From: Macrostomum hystrix
Lineage: Eukaryota; Platyhelminthes; Macrostomidae
DNA: 64,000 bases
Reading direction: 5' to 3'
Assembly: GCA_950097015.1 (NCBI GenBank)
Contig: CATNEN010000032.1
Coordinates: forward strand, 1,178,001-1,242,000
This document shows, piece by piece, positions 56,055 to 64,000 of this stretch. A program made the position numbers and the translations under genes. Within the stretch, counting starts at the first letter, position 1. Each line of letters begins with the position of its first letter. The notes under the pieces are model-generated. The model searched no databases. It was given only the letters and a program-made list of their open reading frames with translations, and was not told the origin of the DNA.

Positions 56055-58400
56055 CTAACGTCTAGTACAAAATCGCACCACTCTGCTTAGAAAACGTTGA
56101 GGCTTGCGCACCTGACGACCGGAACGGGTCGTCATGACCGGAGAAAGTGTGGAACCAGCACTTGCCGGTTCACTTGGTGCCACCAAGTCCTCAGCTTGTT
56201 GACCTGCGCCGGAACTTTCCACGGCGTCTTCATTTAATGACGCCCCAGGCCTGGTGTCACTGTTATCACCTAAGCCTTTCGAGCTTATACTTTCGTTTAC
56301 TGCTGCAATGGTACTGTTGGAGTGAATCACCTGGGGTTCAAACCCCTGTTCAGCTAGGATTTGCACCTCCGCTCCCACCTCAGGTACTTCATCCGGCCGC
56401 ATCACTACAAGAGAAGTTTCCAAGGCTTCTGGCGGCGAATCCGGAGGCAAGGTGCGTCGTGAGTCAGGCGAAGTCACACGCGGTGGGTCAGTCGGCAAGA
56501 TGTGTTGTGGTTCAGGCGACGATGCGCGCCGTGGCTCAGGCGGCTCGGTGCGTGCTGACACAACCGACACCGCAGCGTAAGATGGACATCGGACTTCGTC
56601 CTCTGAGGAGTACGAAATTTCACTGGCGCGTTTTTCGCATGGGTGATACTCTTCTGACTCGCTGGTCGTTCCTGGACTAGGGTCAGCTCGACCCACTGAC
56701 TGATCATCTAACAGGCCCAACCGCGATGGTGGGATCATGGCTGGAACCCTCAGTCCAAATCTGTCCACAACGTCCTGATACGTCTGTTTACGAATGCAGC
56801 GCTTAATGCGGTCTACATTGTAAATGTTGTGATTCGGATTCGGGGCTTGACAAAGTGGGTTAACCCGAGCGAACTCGGGTATGAGGCGGTAGTTTCGCTC
56901 GGAAATCTTTTGAACCACCTTGTACGGCCCCAGCCACACAGCCGTGTCCAATCCTCGATGGTCAGGATTCAGAACCCAGACAAGTTCGCCGATTTCGAAG
57001 TTAGAATGGATGGCGTTGCGGTCATAATTCCGTTTTTGCCTTTGCTGGGCTTTGCCTCGCACCTGACGAGCAATTGCAGACACCTCCACCAAGAGTTTGT
57101 GAAGCCTGTGGGCGTAGGAGTCTGGATTATACCGGTCTTGTCTTGGAGGGTTGAACTTTAGATCCAGTGGCAGGGTGAGCTCGCGGCCAAAGAAGAGCCT
57201 GGCTGGAGTCCATCCTGTTGATTCGGCCGTGGTGCTTCTGATAGAGAGGCCTACTAGCTGGGCTGCAAACGGCCAGTTTATTCTTTTTTCAAGGCAAACA
57301 GCGCGGATCTGGGCTTTGATCGTCTGCACTGTTCGCTCCGCTTTGCCGTTTGCCTGTGGTCTGCGCGCGGTGATTCGCGATAGGTCTACTTCTAGTAGAC
57401 GGGCGAGTTCGGCAATGGTCTTGTTTACAAACGCTGTTCCATTATCTGAAATCAAGCTCTCCATGGCACCATAGCGGACAACCCACTCAGTTAGAATGGC
57501 TGTAGCCGTTGTTTCGGCAGACACGTCAGAGACAGGTATGATCTCCACAAATCCTGAAAAATTGTCGACTAAGATTAGCAGGTACCGACTGCCGTCTAGT
57601 TCAGGGAATGGACCGGCGTGGTCTGCATGTACGATTTGATTCGGGTATCCTGATTGGATTGGTTTCAGAGGTTCTTTATTCAAGCGTTTGCTTTTCTTCG
57701 TCCGACTACAGATCTCGCACTCCGCTATTACACCTTTGACAAACACTTCCAGGTTTGTGATTTGAAACCTCTGCTTCAATGCTCGGACTGTTTTACCAGT
57801 TCCACAGTGGTTGATTTCCCTGTGATAGCAGGACACTAGCTCGTCGATATCCGCAGTTTCAGGTATAATGACGAGACGTTTGGCTATTTGACCTTTCTTG
57901 GAGGGCTTGACGCGAATCAACAGACCGTCCACAACCTCAAGCTCGTCAAACATGGCCCACAACGTTCGGATTTCACGACTACAGTCCTGAACTTCCTCTT
58001 TCTTTAGCTTCGGAGATTTCCCTGCAACAGCTTCGATGAGCCTGACTAGGTCCGTGCTAGACTCTTGTGCATCTCTGGCCCAAATGTTCTCAGCTTCCTG
58101 AGACATCTCATCTTCGTCTGAGTCTTCTTCCGATTGTTCTACTTGACCTGCCCGAGACGCGTGTTGGCCTTGATTGACTCCGATCTCACCTGACATCTGA
58201 GATATGGGAGCAAGCGCAAACTGATTTTCTGACACCTCATTGGGTTGGTAAGATAGTACGGTTGCAGATGATGGTAATGTGCATGTACTGTCCTGTTGTA
58301 CAGGGATGTGTGATGTTCGACTGATTACATTTGGTTGCTCCGTTTGCGTTTCTGTTGTCATCATTTCTGCGTCGGCTTCATGTCTATCTCTGGCCGTCAC
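56055..58400 (-). CDS. integrase of gypsy element 2, in -1 frame
   Basis: 781 residues counted from 58400, but that codon is GTG. The frame is open from 58574 and overlaps the end of the preceding ORF by about 20 bases. There is no ATG near the overlap; the first lies about a dozen codons after 58400. The zinc finger has H193, H198, C228, C231. The catalytic triad is D260, D319, E355 (DD35E spacing) within HADHAGPF, SDNGTAF and NGKAERTVQ. A GPY/F-type WLGPYKVV segment follows, then a long acidic, proline-rich tail ending in SGRQVRKPQRFLSRVVRF. It would cut and join element DNA to the genome. Likely made by -1 frameshifting. Confidence 0.92.
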   Translation of the reverse strand: MTARDRHEADAEMMTTETQTEQPNVISRTSHIPVQQDSTCTLPSSATVLSYQPNEVSENQFALAPISQMSGEIGVNQGQHASRAGQVEQSEEDSDEDEMSQEAENIWARDAQESSTDLVRLIEAVAGKSPKLKKEEVQDCSREIRTLWAMFDELEVVDGLLIRVKPSKKGQIAKRLVIIPETADIDELVSCYHREINHCGTGKTVRALKQRFQITNLEVFVKGVIAECEICSRTKKSKRLNKEPLKPIQSGYPNQIVHADHAGPFPELDGSRYLLILVDNFSGFVEIIPVSDVSAETTATAILTEWVVRYGAMESLISDNGTAFVNKTIAELARLLEVDLSRITARRPQANGKAERTVQTIKAQIRAVCLEKRINWPFAAQLVGLSIRSTTAESTGWTPARLFFGRELTLPLDLKFNPPRQDRYNPDSYAHRLHKLLVEVSAIARQVRGKAQQRQKRNYDRNAIHSNFEIGELVWVLNPDHRGLDTAVWLGPYKVVQKISERNYRLIPEFARVNPLCQAPNPNHNIYNVDRIKRCIRKQTYQDVVDRFGLRVPAMIPPSRLGLLDDQSVGRADPSPGTTSESEEYHPCEKRASEISYSSEDEVRCPSYAAVSVVSARTEPPEPRRASSPEPQHILPTDPPRVTSPDSRRTLPPDSPPEALETSLVVMRPDEVPEVGAEVQILAEQGFEPQVIHSNSTIAAVNESISSKGLGDNSDTRPGASLNEDAVESSGAGQQAEDLVAPSEPASAGSTLSPVMTTRSGRQVRKPQRFLSRVVRFCTRR

Positions 58401-58555
58401 TTCAGTTTTAGTGACTACAGAGTCGCTACCTGACTGAGGTTGTGTCTTGCAGAGTTCTGGTGGTGGTTCTGTTTGACTGGAAGTGTCTGTTCGTGTGGCT
58501 CTCAGTTGTACTGGTACCTGGACGAACTCTTGATCCTTCTGGTTTTCTTGTCCTT

Positions 58556-61500
58556 CTAAGCTTCTAAACTTAGCTCATTGAAAGCTTCGATCTGGCTACA
58601 TGTAGGACAGTCGTGATGGTCAGCCCTAAATCTTGGATTACGACTGAGCACATCTGCGTTGACATGCTTGACTCCTGCACGATGCTCAACAGAGAAGTCA
58701 TATTCAGCCAGCCGCTCTAGGGGTGTTTGACTCACGCTGAAGTCATACACCTCGATCGTAGCTAGCCATTGTGCTAGCATAACTGTGGAATCCTTCTTAG
58801 TGTGTAGCCATTGTAGGGCGGCTGCGTCTGAGCGCACAAGAAACTTGCGGTCCAGCAGATATGTTCGAAAATGTTCCAGCATGATGACAAGTCCAAGTAA
58901 TTCACGCATCGTCGCGCAGTAATTCCTCTGCGATTGTGTGAATTTTTTCGAAGCATACGCAACGACGTGCTCCTGACCACCTGGACCTTCTTGTGACAAA
59001 ACGCCGCCAACTCCTTCAAGCGAGGAGTCGCAATCTAAGATGAAGAGCCCAGCTGACGGACTGAGGTCAGGGTACGCAAGGATTGGAGGCGCGCACAGAT
59101 TTGCTTTCAGCTCTTCGAAAGCTTTGTCATGCTGCTCCAGCCAGCAGAATGTCGACGAGCCTTTAGCTAGCGCATACAGCGGCGATGCGATCACGGAAAA
59201 ACGTTGCACGAACTTTCTATAGTAGTTCGCGAATCCTAGGAACGCTAATAATTGCTTTTTATCTGATGGTTTGCACCAATTCTTTACCGCGTCGATCTTT
59301 GCTGGGTCGGCTTCAATTCCTTGAGCTGAAACAACGAAGCCTAAGAACCGAACGCGATCCTTGAAAAGCTCACATTTAGCTGGTTTAATTTTTAAGTTTG
59401 CCTTTTTAAGTTGCCAGAGGACAAGCGCCAAGTGGACGATCATTTCGTCATTGTCCCTGGCCTTTATGATTATATCGTCAAGATAGATAAGACTCACGCG
59501 CATGAGTAAAGGCCTGAACACCCTGTGCATCAACTTGGCAAAGTTTGCCGGTGCTGTCTTGATGCCAAAGGGTACGACCTTCCATCGGAAAGTGCCCTGG
59601 GGGCATGAGAATGCTGTGATGTCTCGATCGCATTCGCGAATACCTACTTGCCAATAAGCTGCGGTGAGATCTAAACTGGAAAATATTTTCGACTCTGCTA
59701 GGCTATCAAACGATTCTTCTATTAGTGGTAAAGGAAAGGTGCATGGCTTGATTACTTTGTTGACCTGTCGATAGTCAATACACAGGCGTTGGGAACCATC
59801 TTTTTTCCGAACTAAGACTATTGGAGAGGACCACTCAGAGTCGCACTCTTCAATGATTCCTTGATTGACTAACTGGCTTATATGTTTGTCTAAAAATTCC
59901 TTCTGCGAGGGGGTCGTGCGCCTAGATGGCTGCCAGATAGGGCGGCAAGCCGACTCCTGCAGCTCAATTGTCATCTCATGTACATGTGTTTTTCCTAGGT
60001 CTGTTTCGCTAAGCGATATCTGACTACTAAAATAGTTCAGCAGCTTAAGTGTTACTGTCAGCTGGTTCTTCGATAGGGTGGTCTCATTGAGCTTAAACTG
60101 TGTAGTCAGCCAAGATGCTATTCCTGGGTCTGGGTCAGGGAGTTTTGCAAGCTTGGCTCCAAGATCTTCAGAGCTGCTGATGGAGAAATCTTTCTCAGAT
60201 ACAGGCGTGACAGAAATTGAATCCCCATGTTCAAGGCTCCTAAAAGAGGCGATTTCCTGCCCCATGGAGATCGATGATGGCTGGTCACTACTGTTTAATA
60301 GGCGCACGAGTACATGGTTAGTGGTGCTTACACTGTCAACAGAGTGTGCTACGAACAGCTCTGAGTCCCGGCAGAAGAGTTTAGTGCCTAGAACACCCTG
60401 AGTACCAGGATCAGCACCTGAGACCCGGCTTGGCACCATAGTCTCTGACCTGGGGAGTAGCTGCACGTTGCAGGCGGCTGTGACTCTGCGTGCCTGGAAA
60501 ACTCCCTTGTCACCTTCAATGACTGGTACAGGCTCTCCAGCTACAGTTACCTGACCATCAGCAACAAGCAAGTTAACGCTAAAACTTCTCATAAAGTCTA
60601 TTCCTAACAGCAAATCTGAAACCTGACCTTCCGTTACCAGGAAAACGTGGGTCTGCTTCTTCTTTCCAAGTTTGACCTCACAGTGAAGCGTGCCCAAAAT
60701 CTGTGACGAGGTTCCATTGAATGCTGTCGCGGCTTGGTATTGTCTAGCAGGGACAAATTTGTGATTTATGGGATCATTTGCGATCAGCTGGTCCTTGATT
60801 TTAGTTCCAACGACACTAGCATTGCAACCTGAATCAAGGCAAGCGATGTACTTATCGTTACCTATTTCTAACTGCACGAACATGCTGGACTCGACTCTAG
60901 CCTCGTTAGTCAGCGTTTGATCACAACGGACAGGGAATGGATAGCGGCAGACTCCTATCGCCTTATCTCGGTTGTGAGCTGGGTCCGTTTGACGCCAGAA
61001 CTGTACGATTGTGCCTACCAGTTGGCGCCGATTGGCTAACTGTTGTAGCTCATTGTCTAAGCTGGATTGATGAAAGAAGATGGAGCCTGGTATTTGGCTT
61101 GGTTGGATGAAGCCAAATCCAGTCTTCAAAGCCGTGATGGTACCTGTCTCCATCACCTGACTCTGAGAAACGATGGTGTTTGGTCTTCCACCACCTGTCC
61201 CGCCGAAGGGCAATGGCTGTGGGCAGTCCGCGGTATGATGATCACCAGCACCGCATCGGTTGCAGGACCTGCGCATCTTGCGAGATTGGTGACTTTTTTG
61301 GGTCCTATAACTATCCATTTTGTGTGTCTGTGGTCCTTGGTCACTGGTAGAATTAAGATTTGCATGCCCTTTTAATTGGGACTCTGTCTGGAAGGCTGGC
61401 GAAGAAGCCTGATTTTGCTGAAGCCGTTTCTCTAGTTCACGAACACGGGCTTCCAGCTCTGCTGTTCTGTCAGGAGCTGCTGTCCTTACAACAAGAGGAA

Positions 61501-62257
61501 CAGTTTCACCGGACAGGAGCTTCTTGACGCGTGCTATTTCCCTAGCCTTCTTTGCAAGATCTTCAGCTGTCCATGATGGGTTCTCTTGCCCAAGAAGTAT
61601 CAGCCTTTCTGCAAGGGCCTTGTCTCGCAGCCCATAGCAGAACCTTGCTCGGACTAGAGGTTCAGCATCACACTTTTTCCTGTTCGCTGTTTTCGACAGC
61701 CTTATCAACCTGTCAAAGAACTCTTGTGTGGATTCCAGATTTGTCTGAGTCGCGGCAGCTAGTTCTAAAAAGCTCTTATGTTCAGTTCCTGAGTCTGTGA
61801 ATCGCTCTTTAAGCCTCATCAGAGCTGTCTGAATGGATTCATGGTGCAATGAGTTGTTGAATATGAATTCTTGGCACTCAGGTGCCAGCATGGACAGCAG
61901 GACTGCTGGTTGTTGTGGGGTTGGCACGTGGTGTGCATCAACATACGTTAGGAACTGTGTTTCCCAAAGCTCGAAATTCATTTCTGGTTGGAATGGTGGT
62001 GGTGGTCGCAGTTTAGGGCTTGAATTAGGGATTTTCTCAGCTGCTGTTGATGCTTCTCTGTCACACGTTTTTTCTAGTATCATAGTCAGAGTCTGGAGCA
62101 CTTTTTGCAGTTCTAACTGGCCTACATTTACTTCAGGTGGCTTCACATCATTGTTCCCTCCTGGTGGAGCTGACTGAGTTTGGTTGTCTCCTGCCTGTAG
62201 GTTCACTTGAGCTCCAGCACCATCAGGCGGCAGTGCCTCGTCACCCTCTCCGATCAT
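58556..62257 (-). CDS. Gag-CSD-protease-RT-RNase H polyprotein of gypsy element 2
   Basis: A 1233-aa frame from an ATG at 62257. Gag-like region about 85-250, then a coiled-coil-like stretch 262-283. The CCHC knuckle is C332, C335, H340, C345. Residues about 370-436 form a cold-shock domain: TGTITALKTGFGFIQ has the RNP1-like GFGFI, SIFFHQSS the RNP2-like segment, and DKAIGV ends the fold. The protease has CLDSGCNASVV (D475, with Cys in place of the usual Ala or Thr). RT has YLDD at 925-928. RNase H has LDCDSS (D1075), E1119 and D1144. Near the end YDFSV occurs twice (about 1171 and 1186), a small internal duplication. The frame ends in TAG at 58556. Confidence 0.94.
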   Translation of the reverse strand: MIGEGDEALPPDGAGAQVNLQAGDNQTQSAPPGGNNDVKPPEVNVGQLELQKVLQTLTMILEKTCDREASTAAEKIPNSSPKLRPPPPFQPEMNFELWETQFLTYVDAHHVPTPQQPAVLLSMLAPECQEFIFNNSLHHESIQTALMRLKERFTDSGTEHKSFLELAAATQTNLESTQEFFDRLIRLSKTANRKKCDAEPLVRARFCYGLRDKALAERLILLGQENPSWTAEDLAKKAREIARVKKLLSGETVPLVVRTAAPDRTAELEARVRELEKRLQQNQASSPAFQTESQLKGHANLNSTSDQGPQTHKMDSYRTQKSHQSRKMRRSCNRCGAGDHHTADCPQPLPFGGTGGGRPNTIVSQSQVMETGTITALKTGFGFIQPSQIPGSIFFHQSSLDNELQQLANRRQLVGTIVQFWRQTDPAHNRDKAIGVCRYPFPVRCDQTLTNEARVESSMFVQLEIGNDKYIACLDSGCNASVVGTKIKDQLIANDPINHKFVPARQYQAATAFNGTSSQILGTLHCEVKLGKKKQTHVFLVTEGQVSDLLLGIDFMRSFSVNLLVADGQVTVAGEPVPVIEGDKGVFQARRVTAACNVQLLPRSETMVPSRVSGADPGTQGVLGTKLFCRDSELFVAHSVDSVSTTNHVLVRLLNSSDQPSSISMGQEIASFRSLEHGDSISVTPVSEKDFSISSSEDLGAKLAKLPDPDPGIASWLTTQFKLNETTLSKNQLTVTLKLLNYFSSQISLSETDLGKTHVHEMTIELQESACRPIWQPSRRTTPSQKEFLDKHISQLVNQGIIEECDSEWSSPIVLVRKKDGSQRLCIDYRQVNKVIKPCTFPLPLIEESFDSLAESKIFSSLDLTAAYWQVGIRECDRDITAFSCPQGTFRWKVVPFGIKTAPANFAKLMHRVFRPLLMRVSLIYLDDIIIKARDNDEMIVHLALVLWQLKKANLKIKPAKCELFKDRVRFLGFVVSAQGIEADPAKIDAVKNWCKPSDKKQLLAFLGFANYYRKFVQRFSVIASPLYALAKGSSTFCWLEQHDKAFEELKANLCAPPILAYPDLSPSAGLFILDCDSSLEGVGGVLSQEGPGGQEHVVAYASKKFTQSQRNYCATMRELLGLVIMLEHFRTYLLDRKFLVRSDAAALQWLHTKKDSTVMLAQWLATIEVYDFSVSQTPLERLAEYDFSVEHRAGVKHVNADVLSRNPRFRADHHDCPTCSQIEAFNELSLEA

Positions 62258-62807
62258 TTAGAGAAGCGGAATGAGAATAGGAAAAGAGGAGATGGAAGGT
62301 TAAAGGTGAAGGCAGACACAGAATTGTCTGGCAGAGAAAGAGGCCCCTACTCAAATTCTTGGAAACGCTGGCGAACGACCAAAATTTTATGTGCTAAACT
62401 CTGCCAGACGGGCCCTATACAAAAAATTATTTCTAAGCCTAAAAACGAGACAGCCTCACCAAGCCAGTACTGCCAGTGCCGCGGCGTGTTGAGCTCGTGG
62501 GGGTGTTGTCGCTCTGGCTGAGGACGTACAATTAACGTTGGACTTGCGGTCGGCCACTGGTTAGGTCGTCTCTGATTGGTTGGCAGGTAATCAGCCAATT
62601 AGGTTGCTCCGACTTCTAACTTCTAGCTTCTAGTATTCCAAACTAGACAGTCACAGCTAGGCAAACAGGTAACTATGACGGTGCATATGCCCTTTAAGTC
62701 GGCACTTGCTGTTGGTCAGGGTTAGACGCCGATGTTGATGTGTAGTCAGTAGCAGTGTAGAAGTGTAGCAGTGTAGCGGTAGCGGTAGCAATTTTGTTCT
62801 TGTCTTC
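62258..62807 (-). other. 5' leader of gypsy element 2
   Basis: About 550 bases between the PBS region and the Gag ATG. No coding frame recognised. Confidence 0.6.
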
Positions 62808-62829
62808 GAGGTGGGACCCTCCAAATTTA
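62808..62829 (-). other. primer-binding-site region of gypsy element 2
   Basis: On the minus strand, directly after the 5' LTR, TTTGGAGGGTCCCACC starts within a few bases and begins TGG, complementary to a tRNA CCA end. The tRNA was not identified. Confidence 0.6.
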
Positions 62830-63145
62830 TGTGACGAATAAAGGTTAGTGTAGCGGTAATATCGTCGAATTATATTTGATATAAATAAGTGTGTATATAT
62901 ATTTCCAAAGTAATCTCGATGCTCACACGCTCGACACAAGGCACGGTAGAGCAGAAAAATATACATACGTTGCTTTTTAAAAAGGACAGCTAATTCTTAG
63001 AATGATACAATATAACAATAATTAGTAAACATGCTTAGCATATAAATAATAATCTTGTCAGCAACTTGTAATGTAGCGAATTACTATAAAATAAATAAGC
63101 AATTAAACTACCAATTAAACTACAATTAAAGGTTACACCGTCACA
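62830..63145 (-). repeat. 5' LTR of gypsy element 2
   Basis: 316 bp. Followed on the plus strand by AAGA, the 4-bp target duplication seen before 54443. Confidence 0.96.
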
Positions 63146-64000
63146 AAGACTTGGGTCAATCTCAATTTGAATAACCAGTGCCAGAAGGCACTCTTTAAGT
63201 TCTCTGTAGTGCCTCTTCTGCTCTTGTCACTCATTGCAAAAAGCAAATAGGGCCTACTGCAATGGCCTGCACTTTTTTTCGAATTATATGTCAAATGTTT
63301 TTTTCCAATAAGGCCAACATTAATTTATTGATTTAGTAAAAATATCATATTTGCACTGTGACGGTCCAATGTAATTAGCAAATCTTCAATGCCATTGGCC
63401 AGCCATTGATGCTATTGCTGGTTTGTATCTACTATCAATAGAATGCTAGGCATATTGTAGGATATAGCTAGTAATAGTAAATCGTGGCCACTTTTAGTTT
63501 ATGAAAGTTGGCAGGAATTCCAAGTTGTTTAAAAACATATATTGGTGTATTGATTGTCATATTTTGGGCAGTCAAATTTCAAACTTCATTTTATGCTAGG
63601 CCCCTACTACTATAGACAAGAGATTTAATTGTCACATCATATTTTTCACCCAATTTGAAAAAAAGAGCAAAAGTAAAATAATTTATAGCTAGATCGCATG
63701 CTTGTATATAGAACAAATATAAAATATCTCTTTAAAACCCCATAGCAAGTTGATAGGTACTAGACAATGTGAAAACCACATTTAGTACATCATTGCATTC
63801 CTACTCATATAGGCCTTAGTTGAAGAAGTTTTGTAGGCTTATGCATGAAAATTCGTATCATTCAATATAAATCTTGGCATAGCTGATACAAAGCTATTAT
63901 GACTGGTTACAAAGGGATATAGTACCTTATTCACAAAAATTATCTTCATAAACATAATGCAGAATAATTCTCAAAGTACACAATTCGTTTTCAACAACAA
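63146..64000. other. AT-rich non-genic sequence at the window end
   Basis: Nothing recognised beyond the AAGA target duplication of gypsy element 2. Confidence 0.5.

Larger units (their letters stand above)
54443..63145 (-). mobile_element. Ty3/gypsy LTR retrotransposon 2, with cold-shock domain
   Basis: An 8703-bp element on the minus strand. Its two 316-bp LTRs look identical by eye and have perfect 7-bp inverted ends (TGTGACG...CGTCACA). A 4-bp target duplication AAGA lies at 54439-54442 and 63146-63149. On the minus strand, a PBS-like TTTGGAGGGTCCCACC follows the 5' LTR and a polypurine tract precedes the 3' LTR. Two long frames hold Gag, cold-shock domain, protease, RT and RNase H (1233 aa), then integrase in the -1 frame. 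A 1.2-kb non-coding stretch with a minisatellite lies between integrase and the 3' LTR. A recent insertion. Confidence 0.96.

Overview
The window is nuclear DNA of an animal. It has spliced genes with standard GT-AG introns and standard stop codons, metazoan families (Mlf, a TRPM-like channel, secreted alpha-carbonic anhydrases), Ty3/gypsy LTR retrotransposons, a Harbinger DNA transposon and tRNA-derived SINEs. A repeat-rich lophotrochozoan, for example a free-living flatworm, would fit; the species is inference and the sequence alone does not prove it. Well over a quarter of the window is tandem minisatellite DNA. These arrays create very long meaningless open frames on both strands and must not be annotated as genes.

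Layout. 0.7-1.5 kb: a 23-bp array with telomere-like hexamers. 2.05-4.3 kb: a SINE split by a decayed Harbinger element (MADF gene plus transposase, 16-bp TIRs, TTA target duplication). 5.2-7.8 kb: a complete four-exon Mlf gene, with a 33-bp array in intron 2. 8.2-10.2 kb and 12.5-15 kb: large 30-bp and 31-bp arrays, with a second SINE between them. 16.6-19.7 kb: a compact two-exon TRPM-like channel gene. 20.3-21.6 kb: 16-bp and 19-bp arrays. 21.9-24.0 kb (minus): an unrecognised four-exon gene of 248 aa.

25.0-43.1 kb: a cluster of three secreted alpha-carbonic anhydrase genes. The outer two (minus and plus, 626 aa each, nine exons each) are an inverted pair. Each encodes signal peptide, two AbfB-type beta-trefoil domains and a carbonic anhydrase domain. 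The middle gene (minus, 341 aa, seven exons) has signal peptide and carbonic anhydrase only. Each AbfB domain sits in one symmetric phase 1-1 exon. The last four exons and their introns are almost identical between the outer copies, with matching intron arrays, while the 5' halves have diverged. Most larger introns carry their own private minisatellite.

46.2-50.8 kb: an intact gypsy element (155-bp LTRs that look identical, ACACC target duplication, one 1331-aa Gag-Pol frame), apparently nested in an older LTR-like sequence. 51.7-53.5 kb: two abutting arrays, the first with strong G runs on the minus strand. 54.4-63.1 kb (minus): a second gypsy element with 316-bp LTRs that look identical. 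Its first frame carries a cold-shock domain between the Gag zinc knuckle and the protease. Its integrase lies in the -1 frame with no ATG at its head. The carbonic anhydrase/AbfB gene family and this cold-shock retrotransposon are the two most unusual things in the window.
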